In this document: in pieces, positions 53,975 through 60,939 of the stretch
How positions within the stretch are numbered: position 1 is the stretch's first letter
How the letters are laid out: each line of letters begins with the position of its first letter
Assembly (NCBI RefSeq): GCF_004348735.1
Contig: NZ_SMKT01000038.1
Location: 1-60,939 of the forward strand
Reading direction: 5' to 3'
DNA from: Actinomadura sp. KC06
GTDB lineage: Bacteria > Actinomycetota > Actinomycetes > Streptosporangiales > Streptosporangiaceae
Length of the DNA stretch: 60,939 bases
The notes under the pieces: model-generated
The model's input: the letters and a program-made list of their open reading frames with translations, nothing else
The model's database searches: none
Told to the model about the DNA's origin: nothing
Program-made: the position numbers and the translations under genes

Positions 53975-56641
53975 TCACGTGTCCTCGTTGTCCAGGATCT
54001 CGGCGCGGCCGCGCCTGGTGCCCTGCTGGATGGACGACATCATCGACCGCAGTTCCTCGGGCGTCCGGCGGGGGCGCGTCCGCTCGGTTCCCGGACCGGC
54101 GCCGGAGTCGGGCTCGGCGTCCGGCACGGGCGCGGAGAGGGGGACGGACGCGGCGAGGGGCGTCTCGCGCAGCTGGGCGGCCATGTTCTCCTGCCGGACG
54201 CGTTTCGGCAGCGGCGGCCGTTCGGCGCCGCCTCCCCCGGCGGGACGGCGCCGGACCTCGCGCGGCGAACGCGGGATGCTGGGCGGCCGCTCCCACCAAG
54301 GCGCCGACTCAGGCTCAGGCGCCGGCTCAGGCTCCGGCTCAGGCTCCGCCGCCGCGGCGGACGGCGGTTCGCCCCAGGCCGACGGCGCCGACGTCCGCCG
54401 CGCGAGCGGCGGTCCCTGCATCGGCTCCTCGAACACAGGAAGGGGCCCGGTCTTGGCATCGGAGTCGGAAGCCGCCGACGCACCGAGCGGATCGCTTTGC
54501 AGCGGGTCGCCCAGCGAATCACCGAGCGGGTCGCTGACGTCCGGTGGGGCCTGGTGCCGTCCGGGCGGGAGCTGCAGGACGGATCCGCCCTGGTCGAACG
54601 CCGGCTGCCCGCCGAGAGCCGTCCCGGCGGAGACGAGCGCGTCCTCCCCGCGACCGGTGGTGAGCGCGGGCGCGCCGCCCCGCTCGGCGTCGGCGCCGTC
54701 CCGGACGACGAGGTCCTCGGGCAGCAGGACGATCGCGGTCATCCCGCCGTACGGGGACGTCCGCAGCGTGACCCTGATGCGGTGCCGCCGCGCGAGCCGC
54801 CCGACGACGAACAGGCCGAGCTGCGCGCTGTCGGACAGGTCGAAGTCGGCGGCGTTGGCGAGCCGCTCGTTGGCGGCGGCGAGGCCGGCCGCGTCCATGC
54901 TGAGGCCGCGGTCCTCGACCTCCAGCGTGTAGCCGTGCGCGACGGGCTGCCCCTGCACCTGGACGGTCGTGTGCGGCGGCGAGAACACGGTGGCGTTCTC
55001 GATCAGCTCGGCGAGCAGGTGGATGACGTCGGCGACGGCCGGGCCGACGATCGCGGCGCGGCTCATCGGCGCGACGTTGACGCGGGTGTAGTCCTCGACC
55101 TCGGACGCGGCGGCGCGGGCGACGTCCACGATCGCGACGGGGCTGCGCCAGCCGCGGCCCGGTGCCTGCCCGGACAGGATGATCAGGCCCTCGGCGTGCC
55201 GGCGCATGCGGGTGGCGAGATGGTCGACGCGGAACAGGTCCTCCAGGTCGTCGGGCGTCTCGATGCGGCGCTCCATCGCGTCCAGCAGCTTGAGCTGGCG
55301 GTGCAGCAGCGTCTGGCTGCGGCGGGCGAGGTTGACGAACACGTCGCTGACGTTGCGGCGGAGCGTGGCCTCCTCGACGGCGCTCTGGATCGCCGTCCGC
55401 CTGGCGGCGTTGAACGCCTCGCCGACCTGGTCGATCTCGCGGGTGCCGAACCCGAGCGGCGGGGCCTCGGCGGCGACGTCGACCTCGTCGCCGCGCCGCA
55501 GCCGCCGGACCACGCCGGGCAGCCGGACGTCGGCGAGGTCGAGCGCCGCGCGGCGCAGCCCGGCCAGCTCGCGGACGATGGACCGGGCGACCCACACCGC
55601 GAGGACGAGCGAGGCCGCGACGGCGACCAGCCCGAGCGCGCCCGCGAGGACGACGCGGGTGATGATGGCACCGGAGATCGGCTCGGCGCGCTTCTCCGCG
55701 CCCGCCGACACGGCCAGTTCGAGGCCGCGCAGCCGGGTCAGGTTCGAGTCGGCGGTGGTCTTCCACAGCACGCCGGTGCCGCCCGCGGCGTTGATCAGCC
55801 GCGGGGACGTGACGAAGCGGTCCTCCAGCGTGCGGAGCCGGCCGTACTCGGGCATCGAGACGACGCGCTTGTAATAGGCCTGGTCGGCGGCCCGCAGCTC
55901 GGACGCGGCGAACCCGTAGAGGGCGCGCTGCGTCCCGACGAGCTTGATGAACTGGGCGTGCTCGGCCGGTGTGACGCGCCCGGCGGCGAGCGCGCCGGCG
56001 AGGAGGGCGTCCTCCTGCGCGAGGATCTCGCGGGCGCGGGTCAGCGCCGTCTCGTTGCGGGCGTCCCTGGCGATCTCGGAGTTGTCGAGGGTGGCGAGCG
56101 AGCCCTGGAGCGAGCCGACGTCGCCGAGGAGGGTCGTGTAGTCGGCGAAGGCGCGTCCCCGGTCGGTCCGGCCGGCGTCGATGGCGCGGCGGCGCGCGTC
56201 CAGCCCGTCCAGCTCGCGGAGGATCTTGTCGGCGAGGCGGCGGGTGTCGGCGGACGCGGCGTCGCGGGCGCCCTGGTCGGCCACGAGCCGGCGGAACAGG
56301 CCGGCCTGCCGGTCGGTGACCAGCCGGCCCGACTCCATCGACGCACGGTCGGCGTCCGCCCGGCCGCCGAGGTAGACCATCGACAGCCGCCGCTCGGCCT
56401 GCAGCGCGCTGCCGAGCGCGCCGGACGGGTACCCGTAGTGGTCCTGGACGGTCTCGACGTGCCGGAGGTTGAGGCCCTCGCCGAGCGCGATGCTCGCGGC
56501 GAACGCCCACAGCCCGCCGAGCGAGACCACCGACACGGTCACCATCAGGACGACCTTGAAGCGGATGGAGCGGAATCGCGCGGCCTTGAGGACGCGCCGC
56601 TCGCCGGCGGCTGAGTCCACGGTGCGGCCTCGATTTGGCAC
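53975..56641 (-). CDS. Conservon sensor histidine kinase-like protein (CvnA-type)
   Basis: An 888-residue membrane protein. A first helix (about 20-42) and a second (about 335-360) enclose a nitrate-sensor-type (NIT) extracellular domain of roughly 290 residues. HAMP and dimerisation helices and an ATPase domain with ENATVFSPPHTTV (N-box), VEDRGLSMD and LGLFVVGRLARRHRI (G-box) follow. The C-terminal 250 residues are Pro/Ser-rich and disordered. The GTG start after GAAGG is preferred to an ATG at 56824 that would add 61 low-complexity residues. CvnB, the roadblock partner, is missing from the operon. Confidence 0.88.
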   Translation of the reverse strand: MPNRGRTVDSAAGERRVLKAARFRSIRFKVVLMVTVSVVSLGGLWAFAASIALGEGLNLRHVETVQDHYGYPSGALGSALQAERRLSMVYLGGRADADRASMESGRLVTDRQAGLFRRLVADQGARDAASADTRRLADKILRELDGLDARRRAIDAGRTDRGRAFADYTTLLGDVGSLQGSLATLDNSEIARDARNETALTRAREILAQEDALLAGALAAGRVTPAEHAQFIKLVGTQRALYGFAASELRAADQAYYKRVVSMPEYGRLRTLEDRFVTSPRLINAAGGTGVLWKTTADSNLTRLRGLELAVSAGAEKRAEPISGAIITRVVLAGALGLVAVAASLVLAVWVARSIVRELAGLRRAALDLADVRLPGVVRRLRRGDEVDVAAEAPPLGFGTREIDQVGEAFNAARRTAIQSAVEEATLRRNVSDVFVNLARRSQTLLHRQLKLLDAMERRIETPDDLEDLFRVDHLATRMRRHAEGLIILSGQAPGRGWRSPVAIVDVARAAASEVEDYTRVNVAPMSRAAIVGPAVADVIHLLAELIENATVFSPPHTTVQVQGQPVAHGYTLEVEDRGLSMDAAGLAAANERLANAADFDLSDSAQLGLFVVGRLARRHRIRVTLRTSPYGGMTAIVLLPEDLVVRDGADAERGGAPALTTGRGEDALVSAGTALGGQPAFDQGGSVLQLPPGRHQAPPDVSDPLGDSLGDPLQSDPLGASAASDSDAKTGPLPVFEEPMQGPPLARRTSAPSAWGEPPSAAAAEPEPEPEPAPEPESAPWWERPPSIPRSPREVRRRPAGGGGAERPPLPKRVRQENMAAQLRETPLAASVPLSAPVPDAEPDSGAGPGTERTRPRRTPEELRSMMSSIQQGTRRGRAEILDNEDT

Positions 56642-56857
56642 TTCGGCTGAACCTTCACTCGGACGGACGACGGTGACGGAAACTGTGCGGGGAACGACGG
56701 CGGAGAACGGTGACGGACGGCTGGCGCGGGGCGACGGAGAGCGGGCGCGGGACGGAGGAGAGCCTAGAACCGCGCGCCGCCGTGTGTCGACAGTTTCCAG
56801 ATCATCACGTTTTGTACACACCAACGGCCCGAAATCCCCCTACGATGCCTCAGCGTG

Positions 56858-58048
56858 ATGGCTCGTACTCCGCACGCGACGAAGATCCTGCTCGCCGTGG
56901 CCGCCCTGGCCGCGGTCGTGGCGTCCACCGGCGCGTGCAGCGGTGACTCAGGCGCCTCCGCCGCGCCGCCCGACATCCCGATGGCGCAGCAGCTCGGCAC
57001 CCCGGAGGGCCGGCTCGACATGGTCGTCTGGACGGGCTACGCCGAGAACGGCTCGAACGACAAGAAGGTCGACTGGGTCACCCCGTTCACGAAGGCCACC
57101 GGCTGCAAGGTCACCACGAAGGTGGCCGACACGTCGGACGCGATGGTCGCGCTCATGGAGACCGGGCGGTACGACGGCGTGTCGGCGTCCGGCGACGCGA
57201 GCCTGCGGCTCGTCCACGCCGGGCTGGTCGCGCCCGTCAACACCGGCCTGATCGGAAACTACGCCGACATCGCCGGATACCTGAAGAACCAGCCGTACAA
57301 CTCCGTCAACGGGCAGATGTACGGCGTCCCGCACGGGTACGGCGCGAACGTCCTGATGTACCGCACGGACAAGTTCCAGCAGCGCCCGACGTCCTGGAGC
57401 GTCATCTGGGACGAGGACTCCCCGGCCGCCGGGCACGTCGTCGCCTACGACTCGCCCATCTACATCGCCGACGCCGCGCTCTACCTCAAGACGCACCGCC
57501 CCGACCTGGAGATCACCGACGTCTACGCGCTGGACGAGGAGCAGTTCGCCGCCGCGGTCGACCTGCTCAAGCGGCAGCGGCCGAACGTCAACCAGTACTT
57601 CGTGTCCTACCTGGACGAGCTCCACTCGTTCACGAGCGGGTACAACTACGCGGGCATCGGCTGGCAGGTCACCGCGAACCTGGCGCTGGCGGAGAAGGCG
57701 CCGGTGGCGACGACGATCCCGGTCGAGGGCGCGACCGGCTGGTCCGACACCTGGATGATCTCCTCGAAGGCGCAGCACCCGACCTGCATGTACAAGTGGA
57801 TGAACTGGATCACGGCGCCGAAGGTGCAGGCCCAGGTGGCGCAGTGGTTCGGCGAGGCGCCCGCCAATCCGAAGGCGTGCCGGTACACCGCGAAGGGCTT
57901 CTGCTCGACGTTCCGCGTCGGCGACCAGGCGTTCTACAAGCGCCTGGCGTTCTGGCGGACGCCGACGAAGGACTGCGGCGACGACCGCGGCGACTCCTGC
58001 GTCGAGTACTCCCGCTGGGCCCAGGCATGGACGCAGATCAAGGGCTGA
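56858..58048 (+). CDS. PotD-like solute-binding lipoprotein
   Basis: A 396-residue extracellular binding protein of the spermidine/putrescine (PotD/PotF) type. The signal peptide ends in a lipobox, TGACSG (Cys about 27). Core segments are VVWTGYAENGSNDKK, GVPHGYGANVLMYRTDKF and WMNWITAPKVQAQVAQWFGE. It would bind a polyamine or other cation at the cell surface. No ABC permease or ATPase gene is adjacent, so it is an orphan. A TACGAT -10 box lies only 9 bases before a possible GTG start (56855), so the mRNA may be leaderless. Confidence 0.82.
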   Translation: MARTPHATKILLAVAALAAVVASTGACSGDSGASAAPPDIPMAQQLGTPEGRLDMVVWTGYAENGSNDKKVDWVTPFTKATGCKVTTKVADTSDAMVALMETGRYDGVSASGDASLRLVHAGLVAPVNTGLIGNYADIAGYLKNQPYNSVNGQMYGVPHGYGANVLMYRTDKFQQRPTSWSVIWDEDSPAAGHVVAYDSPIYIADAALYLKTHRPDLEITDVYALDEEQFAAAVDLLKRQRPNVNQYFVSYLDELHSFTSGYNYAGIGWQVTANLALAEKAPVATTIPVEGATGWSDTWMISSKAQHPTCMYKWMNWITAPKVQAQVAQWFGEAPANPKACRYTAKGFCSTFRVGDQAFYKRLAFWRTPTKDCGDDRGDSCVEYSRWAQAWTQIKG

Positions 58049-58102
58049 CCAGGCGCTGATCGAGGCGGGAACAAGGCGTCATGGTCCGGGGTTCTCGGCG
58101 AC

Positions 58103-58993
58103 ATGAGCGACTATGGCAGGCCACTGGAATTCGGCTATTTCCTCGTCCCGAACGCCGACGACCCGCTCCTGGACACGGCGCGCGCCGCCGATCGCGCGGG
58201 CCTCGACCTGATCGGCGTGCAGGACCACCCCTACCAGCGCCGATACGTCGACACGTGGACGCTCCTCAGCACGATCGCGGCCGTCACCGAGCGCGTCCGC
58301 GTCTTCCCGGACGTGGCGAGCCTGCCGCTGCGTCCCCCGGCGGTACTGGCGAAGGCCGCCGCGAGCCTGGACGTGCTCAGCGGCGGCCGCGCGGAGCTCG
58401 GTCTCGGCGCGGGCGGCTTCTGGGACGCGATCGAGGCGTTCGGCGGCCCCCGCCGCACCCCCAAGGAGGCCGCGAACGCCCTGGAGGAGGCGGTCACGGT
58501 CATTCGCAAAGTGTGGAGCGGTGAGCGCAACCTGCGCTTCGACGGCGACCACTACCGTTTGAAGGGCGCCAAGGCGGGGCCCGTCCCGGCGCACCGCATG
58601 GAGCTGTGGCTCGGCGTGGGCGGCCCGCGCGGCCTTGCCCTGACGGGACGTGCCGCCGACGGCTGGCTCCCGTCCTCGCCCTGGGCCACCCCGGAGCGGT
58701 TGCCGGAGATGCACGCGCGGATCGACGAGGCGGCCGCGTCCGCCGGACGCGACCCGGCGGACGTCCGCAGGCTCTACAACATCAGCGGGACGATCACCGA
58801 TGGCGCGTCCGAGGGCTTCCTGCGCGGGCCCGCGTCCCAGTGGGCGGACGAGCTCACCGACCTCGCCGTGGGTTCCGGAATGGACACCTTCATCCTCTGG
58901 GCGGAGGGCGACCAGGAGGCTCAGATCAGGCGCTTCGCGGAGGACGTCGTCCCGGCCGTTCGCACTCAGGTCGCCCAGGAACGCGGCGCCTGA
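58103..58993 (+). CDS. LLM-class F420-dependent oxidoreductase-like protein (third)
   Basis: A 296-residue luciferase-like protein with FGYFLVPNADDP at the N-terminus, IGVQDHPYQRRYVDTW, RAELGLGAGGFWDAIE and LWLGVGGPRGLALTGRAADGW. Such enzymes use coenzyme F420H2 or FMN. It is not in the steroid operons and has no SnoaL partner. The ATG is 55 bases after the PotD-like stop, possibly on the same transcript. The substrate is unknown. Confidence 0.82.
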   Translation: MSDYGRPLEFGYFLVPNADDPLLDTARAADRAGLDLIGVQDHPYQRRYVDTWTLLSTIAAVTERVRVFPDVASLPLRPPAVLAKAAASLDVLSGGRAELGLGAGGFWDAIEAFGGPRRTPKEAANALEEAVTVIRKVWSGERNLRFDGDHYRLKGAKAGPVPAHRMELWLGVGGPRGLALTGRAADGWLPSSPWATPERLPEMHARIDEAAASAGRDPADVRRLYNISGTITDGASEGFLRGPASQWADELTDLAVGSGMDTFILWAEGDQEAQIRRFAEDVVPAVRTQVAQERGA

Positions 58994-59002
58994 CGCGCTG
59001 GC

Positions 59003-59251
59003 TCAGGGCCAGCGGTAGGCGGCGTCCTTGGCGGGGACGTGGTGCGGCAGGTAGCACTTGGTCGTGACGTGCTCGTCCTTGCAGTCGAGGCACAGGTACG
59101 TGCGGTGGCCGCGCAGGCCGCGGCCGCGTTCGTCGCACGGCGGGCAGATGCACGGCGACCAGCCGACGATGACCCGGCCCGGTTCGAGCCGGTGCCCCGC
59201 CGGGCACAGGAACGGCACATGGTCGCGGACGCCCGCCTGTTTCGCCTGCAC
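59003..59251 (-). CDS. Small cysteine/histidine-rich protein
   Basis: An 82-residue protein rich in Cys and His: LCPAGH, CICPPC, LCLDCKDEH and TKCYLPHH. The pattern of four close pairs suggests two zinc-binding knuckles, as in zinc-ribbon mini-proteins. The ATG begins at 59251. It lies between an LLM gene and the Ser/Thr kinase gene, on the kinase strand. No known family is recognised and the function is unknown. Confidence 0.6.
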   Translation of the reverse strand: MQAKQAGVRDHVPFLCPAGHRLEPGRVIVGWSPCICPPCDERGRGLRGHRTYLCLDCKDEHVTTKCYLPHHVPAKDAAYRWP

Positions 59252-59282
59252 GGCACGAGACTCTACTCGAACGTGTGATCGA

Positions 59283-60848
59283 TCAGGAAGCGGGCTTCAG
59301 CGCGTAGCACCAGTTCGACTTGCCGTTGAAGTAGTGGCGGGCGCGGGGGTCGCCGTACCGCCACTGGCATCCGGCGTCGAGCTGGGCGGACGACAGCTTC
59401 ATCGTGGCGCCCGAGTTCTTGACGCAGTACGCGCCGGTGCTCGGCGACGTCCGGTACTCGACCCACTCCCAGCCGAGCTTCTTGCAGTACGCGGTGAAAT
59501 GCCCGGGCCCGAGTTCCACCCGGACGGGCTTCGGACGCCTCGGCTGCGACGCCGACGGCCGCGGCTTCGACGGCTGCGCGGACGGCGGCTTCGACGTGGC
59601 CGTGTTCGACGCGCCGGGACTCGACGGGGAAACGGTGCCCCGGCCACCCGCCTGGCTCGCGTTGGCGGACGGGGAGGTCGCCGCACCGGTCGAGCCGCGC
59701 GGGTCGGCGCGGGCGCCGTCGTCCGGGGAACCGCCGTCCGCGAGCCAGGCCGCCGCGAACACGAGCGCGACGGCCGCCGCGACCGCGCCGCCCGCACCGG
59801 CGATGACGGCCTTGCGGCGTCCGCCGCGCGGGTCGGCCGGGCCTGGCTGCGTGCCGCCCGGCAGCGGCGCACCCGCCGGGCCTGGCTGGCCTGGCCGCGT
59901 GCCCTCCGGCAGCGGCGGACCCAGCGGAGCGGGCGGGCCTTGACCGTGCGGTGCCGTCACCGCGTCCGCCGGAAGGGGGTCGGGCGGGAGCGCCTCCGAG
60001 GGGAGAGCTGGGATGACCGGAGCGACAGCGGGACGGGCTTGGGCGCGTCCCGCCCGCCGGACGAGACGGTCGAGGACGTCCTGCGCGGCCGGACGCCGCG
60101 CCGGGTCCTTCGTGAAGCATTCGGCGAGCAGGCCGCGCAACGGCTCCTCGATGCCGTCGAGGTTCGGTTCCCCGTTCGCGATCCGGTTGAAGACGATCGG
60201 GATGGACTCGTTGCCGAACGGCGGGCGCCCGGTCGCGGCGAACGCCATCGTCGACGCCCACGCGAACACGTCCACCGCGGGCCCGAGCTCGCCGGGCTGG
60301 AGCTGCTCGGGCGCCATGTACGCGGGCGTCCCGATCGCGCGGCTGACCATCGTCTGCGCGCCGGACAGCGCGCGGGAGATGCCGAAGTCGATGACGCGCG
60401 GGCCGTCCGCTCCGATCAGCACGTTGTCCGGTTTGAGGTCGCGGTGCACGATGCCGGCGTCGTGCAGGGCGACGAGCGCCGTGGCGGTCGCGACGGCGAG
60501 CCGGTCGAGCGCGGCGCCGGAGCGCGGGCCCTGCTCGGCGACGACGCGGCTGAGCGGCGGCCCGTCGACGTACTCGGTGACGATGTAGCGCCGGTCGCCG
60601 ACCGTGCCGGAGTCGAGGACCTGCGCGGTGCAGAACCGCGCGACCTGCTTGGCCGCGTCCATCTCGCGCGCGAACGTGTCGAGGGTGCCGAAGTCTGCGG
60701 TGAGCTGCGCGTGGAACACCTTCACCGCGACCCTGGTGCCGTCCCCGGCGTGGCCGAGGTACACCACGCCCTGGCCGCCCTGCCCGAGCCGGGCGGTGAG
60801 CCGGTAGGCGCCGAGTTGTCGTGGATCGTCGGGTTCTAGGGGCGGCAC
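59283..60848 (-). CDS. Membrane Ser/Thr protein kinase with an extracellular domain
   Basis: A 521-residue eukaryotic-type kinase. The N-terminal kinase domain (about 12-270) has GQGGQGVVYLG, the Lys of VAVKVF, HRDLKPDN, IDFGIS and GTPAYMAPEQ, all needed for activity. A Pro/Gly-rich linker is followed by one membrane helix (about 348-372) and an extracellular part. That part ends in a compact domain of about 75 residues (from VELGPGHFTAYC) with four Cys. It would phosphorylate cytoplasmic targets in response to an extracellular cue. It is probably a single gene. Confidence 0.9.
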   Translation of the reverse strand: MPPLEPDDPRQLGAYRLTARLGQGGQGVVYLGHAGDGTRVAVKVFHAQLTADFGTLDTFAREMDAAKQVARFCTAQVLDSGTVGDRRYIVTEYVDGPPLSRVVAEQGPRSGAALDRLAVATATALVALHDAGIVHRDLKPDNVLIGADGPRVIDFGISRALSGAQTMVSRAIGTPAYMAPEQLQPGELGPAVDVFAWASTMAFAATGRPPFGNESIPIVFNRIANGEPNLDGIEEPLRGLLAECFTKDPARRPAAQDVLDRLVRRAGRAQARPAVAPVIPALPSEALPPDPLPADAVTAPHGQGPPAPLGPPLPEGTRPGQPGPAGAPLPGGTQPGPADPRGGRRKAVIAGAGGAVAAAVALVFAAAWLADGGSPDDGARADPRGSTGAATSPSANASQAGGRGTVSPSSPGASNTATSKPPSAQPSKPRPSASQPRRPKPVRVELGPGHFTAYCKKLGWEWVEYRTSPSTGAYCVKNSGATMKLSSAQLDAGCQWRYGDPRARHYFNGKSNWCYALKPAS

Positions 60849-60870
60849 GCCTTGCAGTGTAGGGCGTGCC

Positions 60871-60939
60871 TCATCGGTCGCGGTGTGCGATGAGGCGGGC
60901 GAGCGTGCGGAGTTCGGCCGAGGCGGCGGGGGCGGGGGC
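60871..60939 (-). CDS. Partial gene at the window edge (C-terminus only)
   Basis: The minus strand reads APAPAASAELRTLARLIAHR and then DR before a stop at 60871-60873. The start lies outside the window. The Leu-Ala-Arg ending recalls the C-termini of several enzymes, for instance polyprenyl synthases, but 22 residues are too few to decide. Confidence 0.4.
   Translation of the reverse strand, partial: APAPAASAELRTLARLIAHRDR

Noticed and set aside
56642..56824. Extra 61 N-terminal residues of the CvnA-like protein
   Set aside because: They are Arg/Ser/Pro-rich without a fold; a GTG with a ribosome site lies just before the membrane helix region.

Overview
The window comes from a very GC-rich actinomycete. 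GTG and TTG starts, many ATGA/GTGA overlaps, a mycothiol-type enzyme, F420-type luciferase-like oxidoreductases, a geosmin synthase and a conservon all fit a Streptosporangiales-like genome, possibly Actinomadura. That placement is inference, not a database result.

Layout. 1-3.9 kb is a less GC-rich accessory patch: a small Cys-rich unknown, a DUF222/HNH protein, a nested foldback DNA element and a DUF234-type ATPase behind a palindromic operator. 3.9-32 kb is a steroid-degradation region. It holds thiolase, two-domain acyl-CoA dehydrogenase and thioesterase genes (minus strand), an Hsd4A-like SDR, a 3-alpha-HSD-like SDR, a broken SDR, a KstR-like TetR gene, a KstD-like gene with a secreted lipase, an HsaA paralogue, kshA with two small ORFs and an SDR, and an MDR oxidoreductase. 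The long minus-strand operon hsaD-kstD-kshB-hsaA-hsaC-FAD protein-LLM-SnoaL follows, with divergent hsaB, an IclR regulator and a second LLM-SnoaL pair. Together these cover 3-OH oxidation, 1,2-desaturation, 9-alpha-hydroxylation, 4-hydroxylation of ring A, meta-cleavage and hydrolysis, plus beta-oxidation functions for a side chain. The 3-alpha-HSD and the FadE34-like dehydrogenase suggest bile acids or similar steroids as possible substrates. HsaEFG and steroid uptake genes are not in the window.

32-41 kb holds a mycothiol-dependent-type enzyme, a C2H2 zinc-finger mini-protein, an acetate-type transporter, a STAS protein, a three-subunit molybdenum hydroxylase, a Cgl0159-like aldolase-fold protein, a holin-like membrane protein and geosmin synthase.

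42-61 kb is mostly signalling: a membrane-anchored nSTAND NTPase with 14 WD40 repeats back to back with an ECF sigma factor and its putative membrane partner, a NADAR protein, a LacI regulator with its operator, a beta-propeller protein, a membrane protein with pentapeptide-like repeats, an N-terminally truncated galT, a conservon without its roadblock gene, an orphan PotD-like lipoprotein, a third LLM oxidoreductase and a Ser/Thr kinase.

The most notable signal outside genes is a 15-bp pseudo-palindrome close to TCCCGNTCAGCGGGA. It recurs in the promoter regions of the steroid genes (8.0, 10.5, 11.2, 16.7 and 28.7 kb) and looks like an operator tying these units into one regulon.
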